From contig JACKEJ010000015.1 in the NCBI GenBank assembly GCA_020633055.1, positions 131,536 to 195,535 on the forward strand: a DNA stretch of 64,000 nucleotides, in the 5' to 3' direction. The notes below the pieces were generated by a model, which had not been told where the DNA came from, did no database searches, and saw only the letters and a program-made list of their open reading frames with translations. Numbering within the stretch: position 1 is the stretch's first letter; each line of letters starts with the position of its first letter. Position numbers and translations under genes: made by a program. Below are positions 8,436 to 17,729 of the stretch, piece after piece. The DNA comes from Sandaracinaceae bacterium. GTDB taxonomy: Bacteria; Myxococcota_A; Polyangia; Polyangiales; Houyiibacteriaceae.

Positions 8436-9407
8436 GTGAGCGTCCGCATCGAAGTCGACCGTATCGAGGCGGTGCCACCGAGGCACTTGGTCCGCGCCTT
8501 TCACGGCGCAGGCTGGGTCGTGACGGCCTCGTGGAACAAGGACCAGGTGCAGGTCACGGGCCTCGACGGCAGGCCTCGCGACCTACCGACGTCCGGCCTC
8601 ATGGCCCTCGACGTCTCGGCGAACGGCGATGTGCTCCTGCTCGAACCACACCCCAGGGGCCCGGTGAGAACGGACGGCCCGCCCACGCGGATTCGGCTGG
8701 TGCCGCGGTCGGGGTCGGCATCGACCGTGTCTGCGCACGCCATTCGCTCGCTGCGCTTCGACAGCGAGTTTGGTGGTGCGGTGGCGTTCGGTCCAGCGGG
8801 GACGGCATGGTTGAGCGGGTGCGACATCCGCAAGGAGGAGGGCATCTGGCTCGGGCTGGTCGACTTGGCGAAGGGCAAGCTGGTGACGAGCACCACGCTC
8901 CCCGACCCCTACCCGGGTCAGGTGTGGCTGCATCGCGGCGACTCTGCGGAATCCGTCTTGCTCTACCTCGGCGCCGGCCAACACGGCCAGTGGCAGTATC
9001 TGGTCTCGCGCCGAGCCGGTGCGCTCGTGTGGCGACAGCTCGGCTCGGGTGACGAGACTACTCCGGCGTCGTTCGCAGCAGATGGATCACAGTTCACGGC
9101 GGCGGTGGACTGGTCGAAGCCCACCCTGGTGACTGGCCGCCCGGGGGACGGATCCATCCTCCGGTCGGTCCGCCTGCCATACCCACGCGGATACGTGATG
9201 AGCGCGTTCGACACGGGCGAGCACATCGTGGTCGCGCACCCCAAGCCTCGGCTGGACGTGTTCGACCGGGAGACCCTCGAACCTGCCGGTTCCATCACGC
9301 TTGGGCACGACCTCGATGGAGACACCCGGTTCGATGCGGGCCGCTTCGTGTCGGTCGTAAACGTCGGAGGAGAGCGCAACTGGATGATGTGGCGCATCGT
9401 CAGGTAG
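8436..9407 (+). CDS. Hypothetical beta-propeller-like protein
   Basis: A 323-residue protein starting at GTG 8436 behind a strong AAGGAGG ribosome site (8425-8431). Repeated strand patterns such as 'LMALDVSANGDVLLLEPHP', 'VAFGPAGTAWLSGCDIR' and 'GYVMSAFDTGEHIVVAHPKP' suggest a six- or seven-bladed propeller. No signal peptide is seen, so it is probably cytoplasmic. No catalytic motif is apparent. Confidence 0.6.
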   Translation: MSVRIEVDRIEAVPPRHLVRAFHGAGWVVTASWNKDQVQVTGLDGRPRDLPTSGLMALDVSANGDVLLLEPHPRGPVRTDGPPTRIRLVPRSGSASTVSAHAIRSLRFDSEFGGAVAFGPAGTAWLSGCDIRKEEGIWLGLVDLAKGKLVTSTTLPDPYPGQVWLHRGDSAESVLLYLGAGQHGQWQYLVSRRAGALVWRQLGSGDETTPASFAADGSQFTAAVDWSKPTLVTGRPGDGSILRSVRLPYPRGYVMSAFDTGEHIVVAHPKPRLDVFDRETLEPAGSITLGHDLDGDTRFDAGRFVSVVNVGGERNWMMWRIVR

Positions 9408-9494
9408 AGCTACCCGTGTGCGTCATTGCTCGTGGAATCTCCGCACCGCAGTCGGCGTTGCCGGGGCGCCGTGATACGCTGTCACGCGGAGCAC

Positions 9495-10244
9495 ATGCCC
9501 ACGATTTCCGCTTCCCCATCCACCATCGGCGCGCCTGCGCTCGATATCGACCGGCTGCTGGCGCACCTGCCTGCGGATCGGCGTGCGCAGGTCAAGTGGA
9601 CGCGCAAGCCGTTCATGGACGCCGTCGAAACCGCGCTCCAGTCACCTGGCGATGTGGACCTGCTGGACTCGGCGTCGCGCCACGCCACAAAGCCCATCAC
9701 GGCCATCATGGAGGTGGTGGCAGAGTTGCTGGCGTCGCCGGAGTTCGCCGTTCAACGGGCCTCGCTCATGTCCAACCTGGAGGCCGACCAACGCGACCTC
9801 TCGACGTTCGTTGGAGACCCGGGTGTCGTCGATACGCTCGACTGGTGTCTGAGCTTCATCAAGGGCGTGTATCGCGAAGTCTGGTCACACCTCGCCGGAG
9901 CGAATTGGCAAGCTGCACTTCGAGACGCAGCGTCCGGTGAAGTCGAGGAGACTCCAGCCGCAGCTGCGTTCCGGCGCGGCATGTTCGCGCTCATGGTGGC
10001 GTCCGAAGTGTCCCGCCGTGGTGGCGCCGTGGAGGATGCGGTGACACTCATTGACATCGCGTTCCTCGAGCTGGACGAGTTTCGGCAGGCCCTTGCGCGC
10101 GGCGGCCTCATCATTTCGCCGTTCGCGGAGGAAACGCGTGAGCAGCGTCTTCGCCGCGTAGACACCTACGTCACGCGGATCCGCGAGACGTTCACCGAGC
10201 GCGATTTTCGTGAGCTCGATTCCGCTCGCTTCGTTGCGTCCTGA
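9495..10244 (+). CDS. Hypothetical mostly helical protein
   Basis: A 249-residue protein starting at ATG 9495 with GGAG at 9488-9491. It is almost entirely predicted helix, with runs such as 'KPITAIMEVVAELLASPEF' and 'FRRGMFALMVASEVSRRGG'. There is no signal peptide, membrane segment or known motif. It stands alone between a propeller-like gene and a papain-fold gene. Confidence 0.55.
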   Translation: MPTISASPSTIGAPALDIDRLLAHLPADRRAQVKWTRKPFMDAVETALQSPGDVDLLDSASRHATKPITAIMEVVAELLASPEFAVQRASLMSNLEADQRDLSTFVGDPGVVDTLDWCLSFIKGVYREVWSHLAGANWQAALRDAASGEVEETPAAAAFRRGMFALMVASEVSRRGGAVEDAVTLIDIAFLELDEFRQALARGGLIISPFAEETREQRLRRVDTYVTRIRETFTERDFRELDSARFVAS

Positions 10245-10313
10245 CCGCTTGGCCCGAGTAGCAGCCCGCCGCAGCGCCACATTTTCGCCACATCGAGCCG
10301 CGACCATGCTTGC

Positions 10314-10931
10314 GTGCACGCTCGCTTCGTCGTCCCCGTAGCCCTGCTGCTCGTCCTCGGCGGCATGACCTTCGTCGCGCTCGGTCGTTCCCAGCCGCCC
10401 GCGGTGCAGGCCGGCGACCTCGTCTTCCACCGCTCCCACTCGCGGCAGAGCCGGGTCATCGCCGAGGTCACGGGCTCGCCACTCACGCACGTGGGGGTGG
10501 TGCTGCCGCACGGTGGGGAGCTGGCCGTGCTCGAGGCGTCGGGCCCCGTGTCCTGGACCCCGCTCGACGAATTCGTCGACCGAGGCGAAGGGGGCCAGGT
10601 CGAGGTGCGGCGCTTCGCGGACACGCTCTCCGTGGAGGATGTTGCTGCGCTGGTGCGCGAAGGAGAGCGGCTGCTGGGCACACCGTACGACGCGCGCTTC
10701 GAGTGGGGCCCGCGCAGGATCTATTGCTCGGAGCTGGTGTTCTTGGTGGTGGAGCGCGCGCTCGACGTCCAGCTGGTGGTGCCGCAGCGCTTCGGTGAGC
10801 TCACGCTGACGCCGGCCGCACGCCGCCTCGCCCAGCGCAGGCTCGGGCGCCTGCCTCGACCGAACGAGCGCGTGGTGACGCCTGCCGCGCTGGCCGCGTC
10901 GGAGCTGCTGTGGACGCCGCGTGGGGAGTGA
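10314..10931 (+). CDS. YiiX-like permuted papain-fold cysteine hydrolase, exported
   Basis: A 205-residue protein starting at GTG 10314. Residues 1-23 form a signal peptide or anchor (FVVPVALLLVLGGMTFVALG). The mature part has the circularly permuted NlpC/P60 pattern of YiiX-type proteins: 'AGDLVFHR' at 33-40, 'SPLTHVGVV' with the putative catalytic His59, and 'RIYCSELVF' with the putative nucleophile Cys138. Members of this family are thought to cut amide bonds in peptidoglycan, lipids or peptides; the substrate here is unknown. It is convergent with the next gene. Confidence 0.75.
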   Translation: MHARFVVPVALLLVLGGMTFVALGRSQPPAVQAGDLVFHRSHSRQSRVIAEVTGSPLTHVGVVLPHGGELAVLEASGPVSWTPLDEFVDRGEGGQVEVRRFADTLSVEDVAALVREGERLLGTPYDARFEWGPRRIYCSELVFLVVERALDVQLVVPQRFGELTLTPAARRLAQRRLGRLPRPNERVVTPAALAASELLWTPRGE

Positions 10932-10952
10932 GCGCGCATGTGGCGCCATGCC

Positions 10953-12038
10953 TCAGTGCACCGCAGGTGTAGGCCGAGGGCGTGCCACGGTGGGTGTCGC
11001 TGGGGCGCGCGGCTCGAGGCTGGCGGGCTCCGAGTGGAGCACCGACCCCGACTCGAAGCCGCGCCAGGCGCTCGGCTCCGCGCACACCATGAGCGGTGTG
11101 TCGGTGTAGCGCAGCCCCCCGCAGTAGTTTCCATTGGGCGCCACCTTCAGCGAGCCGACCGCACCTATCACCATCGCCCAGCGGGTCGTGCGACCAGCAG
11201 GTGCCCCGCTGGGCCACGTCAGGGGCGACCCCTCGACGATGTAGAGGCCACGCGGACGCAAGAGAGGTCGTCGCGGCGCGCGTCGGTCGCCGAGCCGCCC
11301 GGGCCCCCGCCAAGCGCGAGAAGCCCCTTCGATGGTGAGACACCGGGTCTTGAAGCGCGCGCGGCGAGGACGCGTGCGCACCCCCGGCACCAGCCATGAC
11401 CACGTGCGGATCACGACGCCCGCCGGCAGCGCACCAGCGAGCTCCTCCGACGGCATGGGCGCCGTCCCGCGGCCCACAGACTCCAAACGAGGAGCAGGGT
11501 AGCTGCGCCCCGCATGAGCGTCGGAGGCTAGCGGCCCGCTCGCGTCAGGCACGTCCACGAGCCGCTGCTCCACATCCACCCGCGCCCCCGCATGAAACGT
11601 CACGGCACTATCCGCGCTGCGCAGCGTCATGGGCTGCGCGAGCACGGGCACGAGGCCGGCCTGCGCCACGACGACGTTCAGATCGAACCCGTCCCATGGC
11701 GCGCGACTCTGAAAGCAGCGGTCCTCCGCGTCGATGTGGACGGGGTTGACCGTGACCCAGTCGCCCTCGACGCGGCGCACGACGACGGGGATCTCGGTGT
11801 GGAGGTCGAACAGCGTGCTCGCCGGACCGTTGGGCTCTGCGCGCACGAGTGCGTTGCGCGCGACGAAGGCCAGCCCACCCACTTGCGCAGGCTCGAGCGC
11901 TACCGGCGGGAGGTTCCCCGCGGGCACCTGCGCCACCTGGGCCAGGGCGACGACGGGGATGACGACGAAGAGCGCGAGCACACTGGGCGCCACTCGGCGG
12001 CACCCTGGGACGCATCGCTGACCGATCTCCCATCGCAT
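10953..12038 (-). CDS. Exported SH3-like domain protein
   Basis: A 361-residue protein with an N-terminal signal peptide (SVLALFVVIPVVALAQV, probable cleavage near ALA-QV). The region 'AFVARNALVRAEPNGPASTL' followed by 'EIPVVVRRVEGDWVTVNPVH' fits a bacterial SH3-like module, and 'DAEDRCFQSRAPWDGFDLNV' follows. The same order of elements occurs in the protein at 33965, which suggests the two are distant paralogues (inference by eye). Four cysteines are scattered in the mature part. The C-terminus is Pro/Arg-rich. Role unknown, probably in the periplasm or cell envelope. Confidence 0.6.
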   Translation of the reverse strand: MRWEIGQRCVPGCRRVAPSVLALFVVIPVVALAQVAQVPAGNLPPVALEPAQVGGLAFVARNALVRAEPNGPASTLFDLHTEIPVVVRRVEGDWVTVNPVHIDAEDRCFQSRAPWDGFDLNVVVAQAGLVPVLAQPMTLRSADSAVTFHAGARVDVEQRLVDVPDASGPLASDAHAGRSYPAPRLESVGRGTAPMPSEELAGALPAGVVIRTWSWLVPGVRTRPRRARFKTRCLTIEGASRAWRGPGRLGDRRAPRRPLLRPRGLYIVEGSPLTWPSGAPAGRTTRWAMVIGAVGSLKVAPNGNYCGGLRYTDTPLMVCAEPSAWRGFESGSVLHSEPASLEPRAPATPTVARPRPTPAVH

Positions 12039-12121
12039 CGGGCCAGCGTATCAGAACGCGGGGTGGACCATCGCGCCGATGGCGGCACTGGCGGCCAGGG
12101 CCCCTGCGCCAGGCAGCTCCA

Positions 12122-12802
12122 CTACCCGCCGACCTCGCGGCACGAGCAGGAGTCCTCGCAGTAGCTGGTCGAGTCCCGCTCGCGCGACAGCTCGGTGACC
12201 TCGCCGGTCGCGCGCACGTCCACGCGGTGCCGGTACAGGGTCTCGCGCTGCTGACTCCCTGGGCCAGACGGGCGGCACGCGATGTCCCCCGTCACGACGA
12301 CCTGGTACCCACCTTCCACCAGGACGCCTCCGTCTCCGGACTCGTCGCAGCGCGGCGGGAGGTAGCCTCGCACCACCGCGGCGAGGAGCGCCTCGTCCAC
12401 GCTGTCGATCGGCCCGAGCTCGTCGACGAGCGACTCTTCGTAGTGGACGGTGACCACCGTGCCCCGCCGGAGCAGCAGCAGCGGACCATCTCCCGCCAGC
12501 GCATCGTCGATGGCCTGCTCGCACGCAACCGCATCGGCGACACCGAGACAGCGCGTGCCGTGCTGGCTCAACACCCCGTCGCCCGAGTCGTAGATCACCG
12601 CGTGCACGGCGACGAAGTCGGCTCCGAGCCCGGGCGCGAGGGCCGCGGCGACGTCCCAGCGACCATCCTGACAGGTCGGCGCTTCGAACTCGCCGAGCGG
12701 GACGACGTGGGCATCGGCACAGCCGAGCAGCGTCACCATCGTGAGCGCTGTGGCGGGCAGGGCCAGCCTGTGGCCCGCACGAACCTCGAGAAAGCAAGTC
12801 AT
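12122..12802 (-). CDS. Probable lipoprotein, unknown function
   Basis: A 226-residue protein from ATG (MTCFLEVRAGHRLALP). It has a signal sequence ending in the lipobox 'VTLLGC', so it is likely lipid-anchored to the outer membrane or periplasm. The C-terminal tail is cysteine-rich (STSYCEDSCSCREVGG). No family recognised. A longer frame to 12943 adds a low-complexity Ala/Thr/Arg stretch and is not used. The neighbours are also putative exported proteins on the same strand. Confidence 0.6.
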   Translation of the reverse strand: MTCFLEVRAGHRLALPATALTMVTLLGCADAHVVPLGEFEAPTCQDGRWDVAAALAPGLGADFVAVHAVIYDSGDGVLSQHGTRCLGVADAVACEQAIDDALAGDGPLLLLRRGTVVTVHYEESLVDELGPIDSVDEALLAAVVRGYLPPRCDESGDGGVLVEGGYQVVVTGDIACRPSGPGSQQRETLYRHRVDVRATGEVTELSRERDSTSYCEDSCSCREVGG

Positions 12803-12995
12803 GCCTGGTCGAGTAGCACGCCGCGCAGCAGCAAGCTCCGGACGTCGGCGCGAGGACCACCGTTGCTCAGTGGTGGCCGCCGAGACCGTCGCGGCCACCG
12901 CCGTGGCGACCTCCGTTGCGACCACGCCGAGTGACCCGCGCACACTCAGCCCGCAGGAGACACCCCGAACGTCCGGGGTGATCTCTCGAGATTCT

Positions 12996-14480
12996 TCACG
13001 GTGCGCTGGCGCAGGCCGCGTCCACGTCCACGACGTCTCTCGCCATGAGCTCCACGCCCTCTGCCGTGAGCACGTACACCCCGGTCGTACGCAACACGGG
13101 CAGGCGCGCGCCGTTCACGATGTCGACGTCGTCGATGCTCGTGCGGTCGGCCTCGATGGACCCGTCGGAGCTCGCCACGATGGGCAGGGCGCGCTCCAGC
13201 GACCTCACGGGCGCGGGCTGCTCGGCTAGCGGGAAGAAGGTGAAGTCGAGCGCCACCTGCTCGCGCACCAGCGGCCCCATGCGGATGCACCGCGCGCCCA
13301 CGAGTTCGGAGGCGTGCCAGTAGCGCAGCGTGTAGAGAGCGTGTGTGTAGCTCTCGCCGATGAAGTCGTTCACGAAGCGCAACGCACCCGTGTGGATGGT
13401 CGCGTGCAGCCGCAGGCGCTCAGGCTCCACGGCGTACACCTCGAGCTGGGAGTCGCCCATGCCACCCGAGCCGGAGCCGCTCCCGTCCCACAGGAAGAAC
13501 TCGCGCTCCATCACGAGGAAGCGGGGCCTCCCGGTGCTCGGCCAAGCGCGCACCTGACGTGGGTCGTCCCAGGTGAGCGTGACGTCCGGATAGAGGCCGC
13601 GGTGCATCGCCTCGCCGCAGCGCCATGCGCCTTCCACACGCGCGCAGACGCTGCTGCGTTCGCCCCGGGCCACGCTGATGACGGACAGGCCCTCGGGCAC
13701 CTCGGGCGGCACCCAGACGTCGAGCGTCTCGAACGGGTCCGTCTCCAGCACGACGCGCTCCACCGGGCGCCACCGGCGCGCCCGCGTGGCCTGTTCTGGT
13801 ACCGCCTCTGCATGCGGCGGAGGTTGCCCGACTGGAAACCAAGTGGGACGGCCCGCGTTGGGCCCCGGCTCCTCGCGATAGGGGCGCGAAGGGAGCGCCC
13901 CCAGCGTGTACTCCGGGACGCGCAGCAGCCAGCGCTCCACACGTCCACGAATGGGCCCGAAGCTGATCTCCACCTGACCGACACCGTTCGCCTGGTCCAC
14001 GTCCGTGGCACCGGGGCGCGGCTCGACGAAGCGGCTCCACATGTGCTCGACGTCGCCCTCGACACGCCAACACACGCGCGGGGGCACCTCCTCACGCGGT
14101 GTCGGCTCGTCGAACGCGTCGTCGTCCCCGTCCGCCTCGAACCGCGCCACGCACACCAACGAGTGGTCGTCGAAGCGATACCGCGTGCGACTGTACCCTT
14201 CGCCCAGCGACGTGCGCGATACCCACCGCAGCGACGGATGCTGCACCAACCAGGCGCGCAGGTCGTCGAGCCACGCGTCGTCGGGCGCGTCGGTCGTGGA
14301 GTCCGCAGGGGGTGGTGCGTTGGCGACAGGCGCTTCGGTGGGTTCCTCGAGTGGTGTTGGGGCACGTGGCGGTTCAGGTGACGTCGTGCCGCTGGACGCC
14401 GTCGAAGGCGTGGCGCAGCCGGCCCCGACGAATAGAGCGCAGCCCACCGCGCACCACGAGACGTGGCGTCGCGCGTACAT
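12996..14480 (-). CDS. Probable lipoprotein, unknown function
   Basis: A 494-residue protein from ATG (MYARRHVSWCAVG), with a second candidate ATG at 14501. The signal peptide ends in 'LFVGAGC', a good lipobox, followed by a Pro/Thr/Glu-rich linker of about 50 residues. The body is a large beta-rich domain with 'HSLVCVARFEADGDDDAF' and 'VCWRVEGDVEHMWSRFVEP'. A glycine-serine run (DGSGSGSGGMG) lies near residue 325. No recognised family. Confidence 0.6.
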   Translation of the reverse strand: MYARRHVSWCAVGCALFVGAGCATPSTASSGTTSPEPPRAPTPLEEPTEAPVANAPPPADSTTDAPDDAWLDDLRAWLVQHPSLRWVSRTSLGEGYSRTRYRFDDHSLVCVARFEADGDDDAFDEPTPREEVPPRVCWRVEGDVEHMWSRFVEPRPGATDVDQANGVGQVEISFGPIRGRVERWLLRVPEYTLGALPSRPYREEPGPNAGRPTWFPVGQPPPHAEAVPEQATRARRWRPVERVVLETDPFETLDVWVPPEVPEGLSVISVARGERSSVCARVEGAWRCGEAMHRGLYPDVTLTWDDPRQVRAWPSTGRPRFLVMEREFFLWDGSGSGSGGMGDSQLEVYAVEPERLRLHATIHTGALRFVNDFIGESYTHALYTLRYWHASELVGARCIRMGPLVREQVALDFTFFPLAEQPAPVRSLERALPIVASSDGSIEADRTSIDDVDIVNGARLPVLRTTGVYVLTAEGVELMARDVVDVDAACASAP

Positions 14481-14698
14481 CGTGACGGCGGCGATGGCCA
14501 TGGTTGGGGCGCAGAACGCACGAGACCTGCAGGGGTATTCCGGGAACGCAGTACCCGCCTCGTGCTCGACGCAAACCGCTCCAACGCCCGGGGATCTCCC
14601 CGTGGTCATCGCGAGGCGGCCGCGGGGAGGATTCCTGCTAGCCTCGCCGGTGGATACAGACGGGCGTCGCGTCGGGCTTTCGCAACGGGAGGTGGCCC

Positions 14699-15346
14699 TT
14701 GGGACTTGAAGTTGAGCTGTTCGGATCTGACTGGCGAGAGCGGGAGCTCGACGAGGACGACCTCGAGGACGACGAGCTCGACGAGATCCAGCGCTTCTAC
14801 GAAGAGTGCCTCCTGGGCGTGAAGCGCGCCGTACCCTGCGCGGCGCAGTGGATGCCTGGACCACTCGGCGAGGACGCCCACTCGTTGGGAGCAACGATGG
14901 GTGGATACAGCACACTGCACGTCCTGCGCGCGTTCGCGAGGCACGTCGAGCTGTACGGCGCGCCCCCGCAGCAGCCGCCCGAGTACGGGTCTCGTCCGGA
15001 CGACTTGGCGCGCGTGTACGAAGGCAGTGCTACGACGTCATTCCCGCACCTCATCGAGTTCAGCGACAGCGAGGGCTGGTACGTTCCGCTCGACTTCGAA
15101 CGCCCGGTCACAGTGGTGCTCGAGGACGGCACGTGGCACGTCGGGTCCTGCGTGCGACTGCTGGCGGAGCTGGACCGCCTCGAGCCGCACCTCTCTCACG
15201 CACCCGACCTCGCGCTCGTCCGTGAAGACACCGTGCGAAACGCACTCGCGCACGAGCCGTTCGCGCACGTGGTTTGGCCATGGGCCGTACTGCGCTGGCT
15301 GGCGCGGGAGGCGGTCGCACGCAACGCGATTCTCCGGTTTGGTTAG
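14699..15346 (+). CDS. Hypothetical soluble protein, possible immunity-type
   Basis: A 215-residue protein starting at TTG 14699 behind GGGAGG at 14688-14693. A very acidic segment (ELDEDDLEDDELDEIQ) follows the start, then an alpha/beta domain containing 'GGYSTLHVLRAFARHVELYG' and 'EFSDSEGWYVPLDFERPVTV'. The last motif, a ligand-pocket-like strand pair, is typical of small stand-alone immunity proteins in bacteria, but I cannot assign a family. It lies just upstream of an IS-disrupted DUF1877 gene. Confidence 0.55.
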   Translation: MGLEVELFGSDWRERELDEDDLEDDELDEIQRFYEECLLGVKRAVPCAAQWMPGPLGEDAHSLGATMGGYSTLHVLRAFARHVELYGAPPQQPPEYGSRPDDLARVYEGSATTSFPHLIEFSDSEGWYVPLDFERPVTVVLEDGTWHVGSCVRLLAELDRLEPHLSHAPDLALVREDTVRNALAHEPFAHVVWPWAVLRWLAREAVARNAILRFG

Positions 15347-15847
15347 TCCGCACCAGTTCCGCTGCGCGATCGTGGTGGTGCTCGCGGCACACGCGATACC
15401 ATGAGCAACCTTCGGCTGCGGTACCGGACGCGGCCACGAACTCTTCACGCGAACTCCGAGGGGCGCTTAGATGGGCACACGAATGTACATGTGGTCGGTG
15501 AGTTACGACAAAGAACCCAGGCATGGGCCAGACGTCGACGCGCTGCTTCCGGAAGACGTATCGCGCCACTCCGTATTCGGAAAGCGTGGAATTGTCAGGT
15601 TCGACAAGTTGTACGACGACGTCTTGTACGCTCTCGTCGAAGAGCACGATCGCGGCAGTGGCCATGCGCTTTGGGAGATGTTTTGGGGTGGACGGGAAGG
15701 TGAAGAATGCGTGGGCTTGGGGCCCGTGCGGTTCCACTCGCGCGAACGCGTCCTCGCGTTCACGCGGGAACTCGACGCAGTGAGCCGGAGCGACATAGAC
15801 CGCCGGATGTCTGATGTACATGCCTTCGAGCGTGTTCTCTTCCGTCG

Positions 15848-15855
15848 TCCCAGAG
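15848..15855. repeat. 8-bp target-site duplication, left copy
   Basis: TCCCAGAG, identical to 17608-17615 on the other side of the insertion sequence. It lies within the DUF1877 coding region. Confidence 0.9.
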
Positions 15856-17607
15856 GGGCGTGATTCATGACCCGGTCACGGAGGCCGTCTGAGGGGATCG
15901 ACGTGGCCGGGGGGAGTTGGTAGGAGGTGGCGTTCGTAACCCCACCGAGGCACCACGCCTCAGAAGGCGCCACCAGCCGATGTTGTACGCTCCGGAAGAT
16001 CAGGCGGTCAAGGAGGAGGCCACCGCCGCTGTCCAGCAAGCTCTTGTGACGATGCTCCGCGCGGTGGACGACGGCGCTACGGCCCGCGCGCTCGAAGAGC
16101 ACGTGTGGAAGACCTCTGTCGAGTTCGGACGCTCGCTGATGTCTGCGGGGCTGAGCCGCATGTGTGCTCGCGCGACGGAGCGAGACGTCGAGGAGCGCGG
16201 TCTCGACGCGAAGCAGGTCACGTTGCGGCTCGACCGCGACTACCACGGCACGTTGAGCACGACGCTGGGTCCAGTAACGTTCCCGTGGTTCGCGTACCGA
16301 GACCGAAGCGCGGCGGCGACGGTGACCCACACACCCGCCAAGGCGGTAGTGCTGCCCTTGTTCAAGCACTGTCGCTCGTCGGAGCTGCTGCTGGAGTGGG
16401 AGAGCCGACTCGGAAGCGATCACCCCTTCCGCTACGCGCAGGAGGCGCTGTCGTTCTTCACGCACGGCGCGGCGTGTCGCGAGGACACGACCATCGCGCG
16501 CCACATGGTGACGGTGGGCGCCCTGGTGAGCCGAGAGTGGACGTACCGAACGGCGGAGGACATCGAGGAGCTGCTGCTGACCCGTGCGACGCGCGACCCG
16601 AAGACGGGCCGGCCACTGCTGTACGCGTCGACCGACGCGCACGCGCTGCGCAGCTACGTGGACGACACCTGGGACGCGCAGTGGAAGATGGCCAACGGCG
16701 TTCGCGTGTGGTGCATCGACCGGCACAACGGCGCGACGGTTCACCTCGGAGGCGAGTACACGTGGGGCGACTGCGAGAAGGTCCAGGAGACCTTCGAGTG
16801 GCTCCGCGACACAGGCCGAGTGCCAGCGGATGGCCGCATGGCGAACGGGCTGAACGTGCAGGTGGTGCTGGTGACGGACGGTGCGCCGTGGATCAAGGAG
16901 CGCATCGTCCCCCTCTTCCCCAAGGCCGTCGTGATGCTCGACGCCTACCATCTGCTCGAGGCACTCGCGAAGTACGCCACCGCGCGCTTCCTGGCGGGCA
17001 CGGCTTCCAACAAGCGCTTCTATCAACGCGCGCTGGATGCCCTCTTCGGCAAGAGCCGCGGCAAGAAGCCGAGGACGCCCAAGCCCCGCCGAGGCCACCG
17101 CAAGCGCCCGTCCGCGCCCATCGACGACCCGACGATGCCTCCCGACGATGCGCCTCATGCTCGTCGACGTAGGCGCGCTCCCGCAGCCGACCGACTCCTG
17201 AAGCTCATTGCCGAAGGCGTCGTTCCGGAGCGCGCCAAGGAGGAACACGACAGGCTGGTCAACGCGATCGAACACAACGCTGACCGCATCGACTACGAGC
17301 AGTGGCGCCCGCGCGGCTACCAAATCGGCTCCGGCGCCATGGAGTCCTTGCACCGCACCGGCAGCCAGACGCGCCTCAAGGTGGCGGGCATCCGCTGCCT
17401 GCCAGAGACCTCCCAGGCCGTCTTCAACCTGCGCATGCTCCGCCTCTGCGGTCGCTGGGATGAGTTCTGGCGACACGACGACATCTCCTCGCTACTCGTC
17501 GGCGCCTTCGCGACGCGCACACTCAAGCCAGCGCCAGCGCCATCCGAATCCGACCCCAGCGCGCAGCCCCTTCAACTGGCTGCCTGACCGGGCCATGGAT
17601 CACACCC
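15856..17607 (+). mobile_element. Insertion sequence (ISKra4/ISLre2-like), 1752 bp, with intact ends
   Basis: The terminal inverted repeats are 23 bp: left 15856-15878 and right 17585-17607. They share the core GTGATYCATGRCCCGGTCA with three mismatches in all. The flanks are an exact 8-bp direct repeat, TCCCAGAG, at 15848-15855 and 17608-17615. The element carries one transposase gene, whose stop lies inside the right repeat. Exact ends and duplication argue for a fairly recent insertion. Family assignment is by the transposase only and remains open between ISKra4 and ISLre2 (UPF0236-type). Confidence 0.9.
15980..17587 (+). CDS. IS transposase (ISKra4/ISLre2-like DDE type)
   Basis: A 535-residue transposase from ATG 15980 (MLYAPEDQAVKEE); a TTG 63 bp upstream would add a basic tail and is less likely. 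Recognisable parts are 'VVLVTDGAPWIKERIVPLFP' with a probable catalytic Asp, 'VVMLDAYHLLEALAKYA', and the C-terminal signature 'RGYQIGSGAMESLHRTGSQT', which carries the last acidic residue and precedes 'LCGRWDEFW'. A long basic linker (about residues 357-405) separates the two halves. Frame and ends look intact, so the element may still be active. Confidence 0.85.
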   Translation: MLYAPEDQAVKEEATAAVQQALVTMLRAVDDGATARALEEHVWKTSVEFGRSLMSAGLSRMCARATERDVEERGLDAKQVTLRLDRDYHGTLSTTLGPVTFPWFAYRDRSAAATVTHTPAKAVVLPLFKHCRSSELLLEWESRLGSDHPFRYAQEALSFFTHGAACREDTTIARHMVTVGALVSREWTYRTAEDIEELLLTRATRDPKTGRPLLYASTDAHALRSYVDDTWDAQWKMANGVRVWCIDRHNGATVHLGGEYTWGDCEKVQETFEWLRDTGRVPADGRMANGLNVQVVLVTDGAPWIKERIVPLFPKAVVMLDAYHLLEALAKYATARFLAGTASNKRFYQRALDALFGKSRGKKPRTPKPRRGHRKRPSAPIDDPTMPPDDAPHARRRRRAPAADRLLKLIAEGVVPERAKEEHDRLVNAIEHNADRIDYEQWRPRGYQIGSGAMESLHRTGSQTRLKVAGIRCLPETSQAVFNLRMLRLCGRWDEFWRHDDISSLLVGAFATRTLKPAPAPSESDPSAQPLQLAA

Positions 17608-17615
17608 TCCCAGAG
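17608..17615. repeat. 8-bp target-site duplication, right copy
   Basis: TCCCAGAG, identical to 15848-15855. The base after it, 17616, continues the DUF1877 frame. Confidence 0.9.
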
Positions 17616-17729
17616 CCGATGACGAAGGGTACGTCGTGGAGATTGTCGAGGAGCTCCGCGAGTTGCTCAAAGACGCGTCGGACCGAGAATGCGGTCTCAT
17701 CGTACTCCTCGCGTGAGTGTCGCCGCGCG

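Larger units (their letters stand above)
15471..17716 (+). pseudogene. DUF1877 (YfbM-like) gene split by an insertion sequence
   Basis: The 5' part is 15471-15855 and the 3' part is 17616-17716, separated by an insertion sequence at 15856-17607 plus one copy of an 8-bp duplication (TCCCAGAG at 15848-15855 and 17608-17615). Joining 15855 to 17616 restores one frame of 161 residues that ends in TGA at 17714. The restored protein starts MGTRMYMWSVSYDKEP, contains 'FDKLYDDVLYALVEEHDRG' and 'FHSRERVLAFTRELDAVS', and ends 'VEELRELLKDASDRECGL'. Length and pattern fit the DUF1877 family, whose function is unknown. As it stands, the 5' part reads only six residues past the duplication's first codon and stops inside the left terminal repeat. 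It would have been first in an operon with the DUF4132 gene 13 bp downstream. Confidence 0.85.

Noticed and set aside
15503..17476. Minus-strand frame opposite the IS transposase
   Set aside because: No motif, Arg-rich, and it crosses the IS boundary, which a real gene would not.
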